Source: Lumbricus terrestris
Lineage: Eukaryota > Annelida > Clitellata > Crassiclitellata > Lumbricidae
Assembly: GCA_949752735.1 (NCBI GenBank)
Contig: OX457039.1
Span: 48,644,055-48,708,054, forward strand
Direction of reading: 5' to 3'
DNA length: 64,000 bases
Below the pieces are notes generated by a model, which was not told where the DNA came from, made no database searches, and saw nothing but the letters and a program-made list of their open reading frames with translations. Below are positions 1-13,314 of this stretch, one piece after another; position 1 is the stretch's first letter; each line of letters begins with the position of its first letter. The translations under genes and the position numbers were made by a program.

Positions 1-2024
1 TCAATTAAATCAATTATAAGTCTTAAAACACAGCCTATAGAATGAAATGATGCTTGCAAGTTTCAACTGGCGTCAGCGAATATGCATTAGACTCTCCAAC
101 GTTTAGATCTCATCATTTTATATAGGAAAGGCGTGGGAATAGCCTATATAGGCCTATATTGTAAATCCCACCACACTATAGATCAAAACTGTGTTTTCGC
201 AAAATTAGCAATTAAATTGATAGTTTATAAATAGGTTCTTTTCCTTTGCAGCTTCAATAGGCGTTAACCAGTAGGCTATAACTACAATTATAATAGGCCT
301 ATATAGTTCATACATCAACTCACTCAGTGAATTAAGGACTATACTATAGTCAAATATATTGATATTCAAAGGGTATAAATATATCAAGCATTAGTATACA
401 CGGATTCGATTGAAAGAGTATGAGGAGTCATTTTTCATAAAGATAAAAGAACAATTTAAGGAGGGAGATCAAATCAAATGGGAACATCATATAATAATAT
501 TAGGCCTACATAGGCCTACTATTAGGCGTATACAAAATATGTATATAGGCTACATATGTATAATATCTGCAAAAGACGGTGTGCAGCTCTTGTACTTCGA
601 GTATAGGTTGTGCTGCCAGCATGTATAAAAAGCTAGACTGCATGGCAAGTACACTTAAAAAGAAACGACGAGGTCTCTAAATATTACTTGAAACCACCCC
701 TTGTCAACGCAAAACTATTCGGACAGCGCCCATATGAAACCATTAATGCAGTTGTCAATGACTATTATCGTCGGCGATGTATACCTACTTATTAATATCT
801 GCAGTCGGTAATATGTATTTGCCAACGGCTGTCATGCAAATAAGAAATACATTACAGCGCGAGATGAGAGCCCGTCGGCCATGCCACACATCACCTTTGT
901 CGATTGTGAAGTGCGCATGACACGCTAATAAATAATATTAGCCACTGAACGCCATCTTTAATAACCGTGAGCGGACACGAACAGACCGCCGCCGCAACAA
1001 CACGTCTAAGTGGGCGAGCTGAGAAAAAGACGAACTAGGGAATGGAAACTGAAATGGAAGTATATATGACGTAGACGTCACGTGGCTGAGGACAACGCTG
1101 GAGAAACTGGGAAATAAAGCTAGAAAATTAAGACACGAGCTTCTTCTTTATTATTTGAAAATAATAACTAGGCTAATAGTTAATAATAACTAATAAATAA
1201 TAATAAGCAAACTGATAAACTGACTAATAATAAGCTAGAAAATTAAGACAATCATAGAGTGTGAGCCTCTTCATTATTATTTTAAAATAATAGTTAATAA
1301 TAACTAATAATAAGCAAACTAATAAGCTAACTAATAATAAGCTATAGAAAATTAAGACAATCATTGAGTGTGAGCCTCTTCTTTATTATTTCAGAATGTG
1401 TAATCGTTAATTCCAAGCAATAATATGGCAAGAATGTTACAAACACCGATAATGTATACATCGTGAGAATGAATGTGGGACGTAATCTCAAATGTAGCTC
1501 CTAAGCTATATATCTCGCAGCAAAAGGCCTATATAGGATATAATATGATACAAATTGTTTCAGCCGTGTAGCCTATAATTAAGACGCTTTTACGCGGTAT
1601 ACAAACACACGAAAGAACAAACGCTTAACAAGTATATGGGCTATAACGATACGGTAGTTCTGCTGACGGAAATACACGAAAAAGCCCATGCATTCTATAT
1701 GAAGTTAGACAATAACTTCGACTGAAAATTAAACAGTTCTGCATGGCAGTTAATAGCATCAAGAAATCGCAATGTACAAAATATCAGCAAGAAGTGGCCT
1801 GCAGTCAGACAAATTCTGGTATGTATACATACTTCAGTGAAGATTCTAAATCTGTCAGGTGGCCTTGCAACCTCATAATAAAGGCCTAATTCTGTTTGTA
1901 TACAATAATTTAGGCCAGTATTATAATAGTTAGAATTGTCAATGAAAATCCAAACATCGGATGATGATGATGACGATGCCCGATTCACTGTCTGTTGGAT
2001 AGATGAGGTTCTTAGAAAACGAGG
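1..2024. other. 3' flank of the zinc-finger gene, no coding region seen
   Basis: AT-rich DNA downstream of the minus-strand zinc-finger gene. It contains many TAGGCCTA-type motifs and a three-copy tandem repeat described separately. The part next to 2024 is probably the 3' UTR. Several minus-strand AATAAA-like signals (TTTATT on the plus strand, for example near 1143 and 1385) are possible polyadenylation signals, but none can be chosen from sequence alone. Short open frames here look like chance. Confidence 0.5.
1120..1400. repeat. Tandem repeat, about 112-bp period, 3 copies
   Basis: The block beginning GCTAGAAAATTAAGACA recurs near 1120, 1233 and 1342 (the last as GCTATAGAAAATTAAGACA). 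Each copy is followed by GAGCCTCTTC-like and TTATTATTT text. The copies are diverged and separated by AT-rich TAATAATAA filler. Confidence 0.75.
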
Positions 2025-3767
2025 TCAGGGACCAACAGTCGCAGCGCCAATGCGATGACCGTAGAGAGCGTAGGGCGACGAATAGTAGGCGTCGAGGGTC
2101 GTCCCCGCCGAGCCCCCTAGGGCTCCACTCACCGTGGACGACGTCGGCAGGACGGCAGCGAACGGCGACTTGTAGGGGTGGTAGCGGGATGCCGACAGCA
2201 GGGAGTTGGGACTGAGACTGCGTGGGTAGATCTGGCCCCCGGCCGCCTGCTGGAGCATCGAACTGGGGCTTAGAGATCCGGGAATGGTAAACGGATGTCC
2301 AGCACCGGCGAACGCAGCAGACGACGGAAGCGGAACCCCGGGAGGCAGAGAGAAGGCCGGAAGAGCGGCTGTCTCACCGGATGAGGCATGTGTCCGAAGG
2401 TGCTGCAGCAGATCCTCGGCCTTCGAGAATCGCTTCCCGCAGAACTCGCCGCCTCCTGACAGCCAGCTACATGCGTACGGTGTCAGGCCGACGCCGAGAT
2501 GGGCGGCTGCTGCCATGCCGAGCAGTGGGTTGCCCAGTCCCCCGGGGGGCAGAGACAGGGGGTAGAGAGACGACGAGAACTGTCCCGCACTTCCCAGTCC
2601 TCCACCCCCGTTCGCCAGACTGGTCGACGGCTGCGCCACGGTACACTGGTGCGACTTGTCCTGCGCTGATGCACTGCTTCCGCACTGGGTGCATCCGGGG
2701 CCGCACGACGTCGACGCGCCTCCATGGGATGGTCCCCCATGGGCCTGGAGACTGTGCCCCGAATGCAGTGATCCCGTCGTGCAGTAGGGGTCTTTACACA
2801 CGGGAACCAGCGTCGAGCCACCGGACGCCGTGCTCACCCGAGCGTAGCCCATGTAGGGCGACAGGGTGGGAAGCTTATGGGAGCTCAACGCCAGACCGTG
2901 GACGGCAGCTAGGCTCGCTGAGTAGGAATACATGAGGGGGTCGAGAGCGGCGGCCAGAGGGTGCCCGAACAGCAGCGGAGGATAACCGGAAGGCAGTGGG
3001 CCTAGACCTGCCGCAGCAGCCGCCTGCAGAGATTGAAGTCCCTCGTGTTGGAGACGCAGAGCTTCCTGAAGACTGTGCTGCTGATGTTGGAGCAGCGTCG
3101 ACGACGACAGTCCGCTCGATTTCAGAATGTCATCGGAGAACGCGTCGTACAGAAGGCTGCCGCTGCTGCCGCTGCTGCCTGTCTCACCCATTGTCTTATT
3201 GTTATTGTTCAGCGCAGACGACGGAGGCAGTGCCACTCCCCCTCCTCCATTCGATGCGGAGGATGTGGTTGATGCGCCTCGCGTCGTCGAGCTGTAGTCA
3301 CGGTGGAGCGACCCGCTGCCGGACGAGAACGTATTGGCAGACGATGGAGTACACTTTCCAGATCCATTTCCGATAGAGACGAGAGACGAAAGGGGGCGCG
3401 AGGAGTGCGCTCTGGACTTCGGGGAACTTGATCCGCCTCCTCCACCTCCGCCTCCACTGCTGGATCGACTCGAACAGTCCTTGGAGGATTTGTCAGCGGT
3501 CTTGTTCGATCGTCCTCCGTCACCACTGGTCCTGCTGGAGGACCCGGGGCCGGAGCAGCCTCCCATCGGGGAATCGGAGGATCTCTGCTTGCAGTCCTTG
3601 CCGCCCTCCCTCTGATGAGCAGACGACGATGACGATGATGACGCAGACGAGTCCTTCTTGTCGCCACCCAGCGACGGAAGCGACAGTTTGGACGACGATC
3701 CGGAATCCTTTCCGATGCTGCTGCACGTCTGCGCGAGGAGCGCCAGTGGACTGTTCTTTGAATCGAG
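2025..3767 (-). CDS. Exon 2 of the ZNF503/703-like gene (terminal coding exon)
   Basis: An open frame of 580 codons plus stop. It starts after the acceptor TTGTTAAATGCAG (AG at 3769-3768) and reads LDSKNSPLALLAQTCSSIGK. An ATG at 3773 lies inside the acceptor, so it is probably not the start: the true N-terminus is in exon 1, whose last residues PLPTT precede LD exactly where vertebrate proteins have PLPSTPVSPIELD. The exon is much more GC-rich than its surroundings. It has AGC/TCN serine runs, a Gly8 run and an Ala5 run. Antisense open frames over this exon are composition shadows. Confidence 0.93.
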   Translation of the reverse strand, partial: LDSKNSPLALLAQTCSSIGKDSGSSSKLSLPSLGGDKKDSSASSSSSSSAHQREGGKDCKQRSSDSPMGGCSGPGSSSRTSGDGGRSNKTADKSSKDCSSRSSSGGGGGGGGSSSPKSRAHSSRPLSSLVSIGNGSGKCTPSSANTFSSGSGSLHRDYSSTTRGASTTSSASNGGGGVALPPSSALNNNNKTMGETGSSGSSGSLLYDAFSDDILKSSGLSSSTLLQHQQHSLQEALRLQHEGLQSLQAAAAAGLGPLPSGYPPLLFGHPLAAALDPLMYSYSASLAAVHGLALSSHKLPTLSPYMGYARVSTASGGSTLVPVCKDPYCTTGSLHSGHSLQAHGGPSHGGASTSCGPGCTQCGSSASAQDKSHQCTVAQPSTSLANGGGGLGSAGQFSSSLYPLSLPPGGLGNPLLGMAAAAHLGVGLTPYACSWLSGGGEFCGKRFSKAEDLLQHLRTHASSGETAALPAFSLPPGVPLPSSAAFAGAGHPFTIPGSLSPSSMLQQAAGGQIYPRSLSPNSLLSASRYHPYKSPFAAVLPTSSTVSGALGGSAGTTLDAYYSSPYALYGHRIGAATVGP

Positions 3768-4648
3768 CTGCATTTAACAATAAACAGAATAAGACGACAA
3801 TAGAAGCAGGTCCCAACCGATTCACAACATCTAAATAAACCGCTCTTATTATTATTATCAAAATCTGTGCATTTGTGTTGCAGACGAGAATAAATTATCA
3901 GCGCTTAATCTGCGAACATTCAGACCATAAAAGCAATATTTGCAAAGTACAAAGGCCATTTGTTATTATTATTATCATTATTATTATTATTATTATTTTT
4001 TTTTTTTTTAAATTTTATTTATTTTTTTATTTTATTTTTTGCCCTGAGGTACTTCATTCCCCCAGGGGCTTATGAACTATTATTAACTAAAGAATGTATG
4101 TCTGGTGGGTCAGGCCTCGTCTTCAGGGTATGAGGCAAAAGTACCTTTGAAAGCGACCAGGTTGTAGCGTTGAATGCAAATGGACAGACGTTGAAAAAGA
4201 AAGAAAGCTTCACGTCTGTCGCCAGTGATAGAAGAGATGCGGCTGCCAATTTCACTTACAAAGTCTGAGGCTGAAGGATTGAGTGGGCCCAATGTCTCTA
4301 TGGCCACCGGTTGAAAGATGTAGGAGGCGGGCAACCCTCCGTATTTCTGTTCTTTGCGGATGGCCGCCTGCACTGATGCAGGCCCGACCAAACAGTTTGG
4401 GTGGGTTATGTACGAGGCGGCACAAGTGTGAACAATGGTGGCATCCCACGCCAAGTACTTCCCACATGACCAAGGTATGAGAGTTGCCCCGTCCGGCATC
4501 CTTCCATCGGATCTAAAGAGACCCGCCGGTTCCTTGATGCTTGGGATGTCAGCTCTGAGGAGGGCACGCCAAATGATGTCATTTATGGCGTGGTGACGAA
4601 GGGAGCGACCCATGGCTCTCCTACAGACGAAGCCATGATGGCCTTATT

Positions 4649-4700
<52 letters not shown>

Positions 4701-4717
4701 CCACCACCACCACCACC

Positions 4718-4782
<65 letters not shown>

Positions 4783-7700
4783 TACTATAATATTGCACTA
4801 TTTCTACATGTATAATTGTATATTACCGCATTGTATCTAATAATTTATAATGTAGTTTAGCAGAAGTAGTAGCCTATAGTGGCAGCAGTAGGTTGTAGTG
4901 GGGTTAGTGTTAGCAATAGCTGCAGTGGGGTTAGTGTTAGCAATAGTTGGAGTGGGGTTAGTGTGAGCAACAGTGGAAGGTTGTTTTAAGGTAGGTGGCT
5001 ATTGGCAAAATACTAGATAATATAATTATGATCTGCGACGTTAAATCTCTTTTTCTGATAATCATCCACTTCCTACATGCATGCAGACAAAAGGAGATCC
5101 ATGGCAGAAACCGAGCAAAAGCTGCAGACGACGAACGTATATAGTAGGGCTAAGTAGGCCTATATATGTCTATGACTATATGCTGAAGCTCTGGAGCGAG
5201 ATTAACAACAATTGCATTTTTTATAGGCCTAATAAATCTTCAAAATAACAATGAAAATACTCTATGAACATTTTATAGCTTGATGTATCGGCGGTGTGCG
5301 CAAATTATGCATCTAATCTTACAGTGAAGTATGATATTTATATCATACTTAGGCACAACGTATACACTGTGAAGAACATCATATCATGGCACGGTGTGTA
5401 TAGGGTCTACTCTAAAGGGTGCGCCAACTGGCTGTATGATATATTGTGTGACATGTAGTCCATCCTGCCTCCTCTGTTATATAGCGCTTAGGAATGCTGT
5501 AACGTGCACAGCGCCTATGCGTATACGCAGGTATCATGAACTCTAGAAAATGCGCTTATAAGAGTAACTTCACACTGCCTCCTACACCGATGCGTTATCA
5601 GACAAGTCTTGACATGTCTATGACTCACAGCCAAAATCACAATCATATACATAATATATTAAAAACAAATATATATATATGCTTGTTTTTATTTTACATA
5701 CATATATATATATATATTGCTTGCACACAGCTTAAACGAAAACTAAGTTCACTCGTGAAATAGGCAGTGAAGCCATCGGTGGTACCAAATGGTTTAATCG
5801 AGATCCAGAATAAATATCAGAGACTATCGAAAGAAGGGACAGCATAAAATGATATAGGTGGAGGACTATATACAACTGCTTGCCTATATGATACCACAAT
5901 GCCCAATGTAGTGGGAGCACAAAGCACCCAATCATAATACTCGTGAAACGAAACATATTTTGTTTAGCAGTCTAATTTATGGCACTGCATGCGCGAGAAA
6001 GCCTTTCTTGCTTCGACTGTCAGAGTCGAAACATCTATGACGGCAGACGATGTGATAAATATGTTTCGCCATGACGTGAATTGATGAGAGCTGACCTATA
6101 GCCAATACTCATACAAGTATAACAACGCCTTTCAAGCAGCAGCTTATTTATCGGGCCATTTCTTCCGTAACAAACGCATAGCAGAGGTAAGGTTGTGGTG
6201 TGTTTGTCTGGTGTATATATAATAGGCCTCAACTTGTCATCGCTGCAGCAGATAATTATGGAAACGGCGACGATATATAGAACTGGAGTTGGCTCAGTCA
6301 TCGTTGAAATCTATCAGCAACGGAACTCTAACCTCTTCCCAGTCAGTGCGATAGAGTGCCGCGGAGAAGTTTCAGGAATATCGCACGCGGCCTTGTAAGC
6401 TTTGATCCATGCATGCATGTAAGCTGGACTGCAAGGCCATAATCGTCAATCAGACGGCTATAGATATGGAGGTTGATCCTCAAATCTCATCCGAACAATA
6501 ATATTCAACCTCAGAATCGGCGTTCTCCTCTCCTCCTCCTCCTCCTCCTCCTCCTCCACTTCCTCCAAGTCCTCGTCCTACTCCTCCCCTCCTCCTCTTC
6601 CTTCTCCTTTTCCTCCTCCTCCTCCACTTCCTCCAAGTCCTCGTCCCCACCTCCTTCTCCTCCTTCTCCTCCTCCTCTTTAATCAGATTTATCTATAGAT
6701 CTACAACTATATGCCACTACTATAATAGCGTTAAATTTCATACACTTTACTAGAAATTTCTTCAACCAACGTCAACAACACGAGTTTTAATCCATAGACC
6801 AATTATTGGCCTACAGCTTGAACCATGCCATGCATGGTCTCCTCTGAATGTGAGCCGCGTCGATGTCACATGTAGTTATTGCATAGGCCTACAGCGTGCA
6901 TGATATAATATTATCGTAAATAAGTGGTTCACTTCTATAAACATATAATTCGTGATCTTGACTTGAGTTTCAACACTACACGTCTAAAACAGGTTTTATT
7001 ACTGTCATGCACGAGAAGACTACTAATAAGGTAATATATATCTCACTAATGACCGTAATTAAAATCAGTTGTGCATTACTAATGTCTCATAGGCCTATAT
7101 ACATCATACATGAGCTTCAGTTCTTGGACATGATCTATGAGCAGGCCTATTTTCAAGAATAGGCCCTATGTAAACGAATGTGTTGAGTTAAGAGCTTCAT
7201 ATAACATAAAGCAGGACATATACTATAGAGAACATATATATATTATCAGCTCGCATTCACATGACCGTTGTTGAAAATTTTATGACTGCTATAAATTTTA
7301 TATGCAGAAAACACAGGCTACATGCAACACTAAAATACAGCAGAATAAATTATAGTGTCTAGAGAACAGACAATCGAACTAGCAAACATGATAAAAATTC
7401 AATAAATTAAAAGGCCAGTTCGCATGTATTTACGCATGCATGTTGCATGTATTTTTGCATAGGTGCAATATATAACCAAGATTTTTGATTGAACCCTTAG
7501 GCTACAGTTGGCATACAAATGCGTACAAGCTATAAAATTCATGGAGCAACAGAGAAGGAAAAAAACCGAGAACTAAATGAGGACCACCCTAATCATATGT
7601 CTTAAAATTTACCAGTAGATACATAAATACAAAACTGCTTATTGCAGAGTAGAATAACCTCTCTTCTTCAATCATGTTGACACTAACTCTTACTCAACTA

Positions 7701-10700
7701 AACAATTGATATAGGCCTGCCGCCTACTCTATAGCTAAGAAAACAGGCAACGGATAGCGACGTTGGACGATATTTGCAGCATATATCATCACTGCGTACC
7801 TGAGACATCATCAGGACAAACTAGGCTGTTTTTTATCCATCGTTGGCATGCAAAAACTGACTTGCCGTTCCTCTACAGCGTATTCCACTATCGTTCGTCA
7901 ACAATAAGAACTTGTTGTGTTTATCTAGCGATTATCTTCAGTCAAACTCCAATCAGACCGTCTCACTGAAGTAGGATATGAATCACTATATAACGCTTCC
8001 TTCACAGCTCCGTTTCAATAACCACCGACTTTCCAACAAACATGCGAGTTGCCCAATGAGTTCAGTTTAGTTTACGTCTCCGAGTTACGACAGGTCTGGA
8101 ACCGTTGTCGTTTTCCTCATGATCACCACGTATACTGACATGTAGGATATTCCCGTTTCTCAGGTTTCTCCTAAGGCAACGCATGCATGTCGAAGATGAC
8201 AAGCTATGTGGTCGTCTAAATCTGTCAACTCTTTAGAACGTTGCGAGACTGTATGTATGCATAGATACTCAGATAAATTAACATACTTGGTGCTAAATTT
8301 ACTGTATCGCTTATAATTTTATGCTGAGACTAAAATGACTTAGCACCAGCATAAAAGATCCAATAACAGATCGTGCTTTGAACCCATGAGAACGGAATCT
8401 ATGGTAGATTCGGATCTGAAGGGGTTAAAGGGCTGAAATGGTTGCAGCCCTAAGCACCGAGTGAAATGATCCATGCACATACGATCTAAAGACAGCCTCC
8501 GCCTCCTCCTCCTTCTCCGTATCCTCCTCCTCCTCCTCCTTCTCCGTATCCTCCTCCTCCGTCTCCTCTTTCTTCTCCGTCTCCTCCTTAGCCACATGTG
8601 TTTAATTTTGTCAGCCACCTGACAGCTGAGACTCAGCGGGCTGCAGTATAATTTCCTAACGGAGCGTGACACGACGGTTCAACTTTCAACACTGCAACTC
8701 AGTCTCTCAGCCCATTCGGGTATCGAGAACTTGAGTTCCCGTCTGTAAACGGGTTGGGGTAGGTTGAAAGAGAGCGTTGTACGCTAAACAATTGACAGCA
8801 GAATGGGGATATTTACAGTATTCGTCATCCTGCAGTGCCATAATATCATGGCGTCACTTCTCTGGTTGGTCCTTGAAGCGGTCTAGAATGTATGGATAAC
8901 GAGTTAGCTGGATTTGAAGGCAGAACGGCTACGTTTGTAATAAGCTTAAAAGAATTTTGTAATCTTAATTAAGAGACTGTTTTGATGAAAATTGCACAAA
9001 TTCATGCATGTACAAAAGGTTATCAAGCATCGAATGCTTCCTATCGCTGTGGAATTAATCTATACACAAGAGGGTAAAGCACATAAATTATGCACCCTAC
9101 ACAGGTGTGAGATTTTTTGAAAGATGCATGGCCGATAATTATAGGACTCCTGTTGAGTCCATCGCAAAAAATCAGGAAGTTAGACTGCATGTGGTCCACG
9201 TGGGTTGGATGCACATGCAAAAGACTTTATGTTTACTATGAAAGACTGTGGGGTTCAAAGCCCAACCCCAGGCAATTCTCACCCTGCTTTCAAGATTAAG
9301 CTGCAAGATTGTATCGCTAACCCTAAATCAGAGTGGGTGTTCTGCTAATTTCAGCACTGTATATATACACAGGGTCCCATATGACCGTGTGCATAGCCAA
9401 CATTAGCTTTGCCTATAAAACACGGAGAAACTGATATGACACAATTAGCTAGTGCGCTGTATCATCCATGAGATAAGGTACTGGATTACTGGTGCTATCA
9501 GTTTTTTATGTATTTTATGTTGGCCTTTACGAACAGCGCTTTTCAGTGACGGGTAATAAAGCTAATTAACTCGAATTAGTTAGTTCAACTTTCATAACTA
9601 GAACTAGAATTTACATTATCAGAAGAAATAATATAGTTAATTATGATTGAATGATTAGCCCTCAGCTATAATTAGTTATAATCAGTTGCCGATTTTAGAA
9701 TACAAAACGGTAAAAAAATGTAGTTTACTATAATTATATGTAACTATGCAATATATTATAAATAGATAAATGTTTTAAATAATTACCATTACTCAAACTT
9801 CAATGATTTCTAGCCACATTTGTTAGTACTCTAGAAAATGTGTTAATTTATGAGGCATTGCGTATATATACTCTCCAACTATATATACATGTAATAATGA
9901 ATGAGCTCCTAACTTCTGTTTTCAGACTTGTGCAACAAATTCTGAGACACAAACTCATAACTAGTGAACAGCATGCTATTTCAAATTCAGTTGGGAAACT
10001 CTCATAAATCTCTGATTGTTTTTACTGGATTAACCCAAGAATGTTATTGCTATAACAGGTGTACAGGCCATGCACGTTCCATTTGATTTCACTTTTCTTC
10101 GCATTCATTTAGAACTTACAACAACTAAATGTTCACTTATTCTTCTTTATATGCATACCTATCATTTGAAAAAACTAAAGACTCAAAATATTAATTCACA
10201 AATTGATAGATATTTGTTAGCTACAATGAGAGCCTTCAGCAAAATGTAATGAAGGAATTAATAATAATTAGGCCTATGTTTGGCATATTTACGGGCAACG
10301 CATGTGCATGACTATATATAACACTAACAGCATTACACAACTTTTATACTGGAATAATAAAAACCTTAGTTATCAAGTAATTAGGAAAATTAATTAGGTA
10401 ATTAATAGGTGTCTAATCAATTAATTACCCGTCATTAATTGCAGCCTTTGTCTATATATCTTACATCTATAGAATAATTAGAATTGACACATCTACATCC
10501 TGAAGGGGTGGGGTTCAGCCAGACTATAATGGCAAAGACACCAATAGGAAGGTGTTTCCTAATTCAACATCTGTATAACCTACACTAATTATCGTCAATT
10601 AATCATCGCAATTCCTCATGACCAACAACACATCTATAGTCATAAGAATCGTAATTTAGATTATAGATTCATTAATGTTGTACAGGACTTGAGTAGAGTT

Positions 10701-13276
10701 GCTTGACAGGTTTTGACAGGTTCCTGAAGCTAAACATATAGTGGTATCTATAGGAATAGCCAGCCTATATACTAACAGCTCATCCTAGGAATCTAAGTAC
10801 TGTTCACATGCCCTTACTAATTTTTAATTCAATTATAGTCATAGAGTGCGGTCAGCGTCCTGAACTGCCAACCTAGAGGACGGAGTTCAAGTCCAGGTTA
10901 CTATATATCAGTGGTTCCCAGCCTGTGACCCACGGGCCAAAAGTGGCCCATCAGGCCTAAAAAAATGGCCCTCATTTCTCAAAGAATTTACAGAAATATA
11001 TGAAAAAATTGACAATTTGGACAGGATAGAACACAATCATTTTCTATTACAAATTATTTTATTTTGACGTCTATATATAAAAATAACATCAAACATTCTA
11101 TTTTGATTCAATTGTAACAATTTTATATGCTTTTAGAGGTTTAGTTATTTAAATTCGTGGCCCCCTAATGTCCTTCAACTAAGAAAAAGTGGCCCTCGTG
11201 TCCTCCAACTTAGAAAAACTGGCCCTAGAGTCAAAAAGGTTGGGAACCACTTCTATATATATTATATATATAGTTATATATATTATATAGTTATATATAT
11301 AGTTAGAAGTTTGTTGCAGCAACTAATGCATCAACAGCGCCTCTAGTAACAGGTAACCCAACTAAGTTGAGGTTGATCAGTGATCGCAAACTGTCCGTGG
11401 TAAGGTCAGACGACCAGGGAAAATGCTGGCCATTCACCTCATTGCAGGATATGTTGAGGCTATTATAATTATGATAAAGTCGCCAACAATTCATTCGCAT
11501 TCATGGTTGCTCTATATATAGAGCTGGCTTAAAAGACTGATAATCACCTCTCCTCTCCTCTTTCTCTTCATTGGTTCATTCTTCATGGGCCATGTTATTC
11601 CACTCAATAGTGTAAGACCTACAGTATACAGCTGCTGCTGACATCAGGAATAATCTTTATCACTATTAGCAAGTGCATATAAACGACAGCCGAGCTATGG
11701 AGGCAGAATTCCTTTGTGTTGTGCATGAGGATCATGACTCTGCAGCTATGCATGCCGAGATAATGTTCAGCAGATTGTGAGAAGAACTGTTTTGTTCGTT
11801 ATGCCATCGCTATCAGGTGAGAATGCATGCTATATATCTATAACAAGCACACTATACTACTACTATAGATAGCTGAAGCTCCAATTTCTTAGGCTATATG
11901 AACGAACGGGTTACGACCTTTTGACAGACAATGCAACACTTCACCACGCAACACTTCACCCTATCATCCTCAGTTCCTCACTTCACACCCCCTCCCCCTT
12001 CGCTCATCCTCACTCCCATCCTCCGGCCCTTCCCCTCTCCACGCTGTCGTCGTATATTATCCTTAGAAGTGCGCCACTCGACGACTCTTCAACGCCAAGA
12101 CTCCAACAGCTGAGATCCGTCAAATATGGCAGGCGCGCAATCTGTCACCGCTGGCCAAATAGCTGGCAACGATCTTCCAATGCACTTGACGTTTTTTCAA
12201 CAACGCAATTAGTAAACTTGTACCCGCTATAACTTCAGTTTAGACGCAAGCAACACAATATTATATGCATGCAGGCTCGCCTCAGTCTATATATCATATC
12301 AGCTCTGTTTATATATATTGCATTTAGTGTATCGTGAAGTGTTGGACTGGTCGTATCGGAGAACTTCACGGCCCCGTTAAGAGTGATAGATTTCACACAC
12401 TAAGAATGTTTTCACTGTTCTCATTGTCTACGGACGGGCAATTGTTTCTTTTGCCAAGGCCTCGCGATTAGAAAACCGATAGTAAATGACACATTTAAAC
12501 CGTGTTAGTGTAAATAAATCGCCCGTGCACATGCCAGCAATGTGTCAGGCTGTTGAAATGTGGAATCTTCATGTTTACCTTTATATACATGAAGATCCCC
12601 TTTTATGTACATTGTACAGAAATCTTCACCAATATCCACAAAATTATATAGGCCTAGCTTTAGCTGTGTACACAGCGTATCAGTGGTGCCTCTGCTTGGT
12701 GATGTGTTCACCATGGACTGCCTGTGTCTTTCCTAGATATGCCTAATTACATAATAGACGTATCATGTATGCACAAAATGTATGCACAGAAAGTAGACAA
12801 AAGGTAAACAAATCCAATTGGATTAAACAGCCTGTGTACATTACTCAACAAAATCTCCAGGCTTATTTACGACCCTCTTACAAAATACGACCGCTTGATG
12901 TTAATTGCTGTTTACCGACCCTGCCATTTCAAAGACGATTAGTGTCGCCCTCCTTCTTTTTCCAGGCTTGGGACTGGCACTGGCAGAGTGCAACCAGTGG
13001 CCTCGAATATACGACCCGCACGGTCCGATTAAATACCTGCTGAAACAGCGACGAAATCGACTCAAACAGTGTTTGATTGGTAATGGATAGAACCCGCACT
13101 CATCAAATGAACAATGTTGTCGGGCAGCGTCTTCAATATGCAATGGATACAGATCTACTTAGCATTCTAATTATAGCGCATACAACGTGGTCGTTCTTTC
13201 AGGCCGTATAGTTGGCAAATCACTGGTCTGTCCGCATTATATATATATTATATATATATGTATATATACATATAGG

Positions 13277-13314
<38 letters not shown>

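Noticed and set aside
2284..3615. Plus-strand open frames opposite the zinc-finger exon
   Set aside because: Antisense shadows of a GC-rich, Ser/Gly-rich coding exon; no family resemblance.
3768..3773. ATG at 3773 as the start of the zinc-finger protein
   Set aside because: It lies within the AATGCAG acceptor. The conserved N-terminal segment is found in phase in exon 1 at 14527-14616.
13240..13312. TATA-box promoter
   Set aside because: Simple TA repeat; no gene start follows on either strand.
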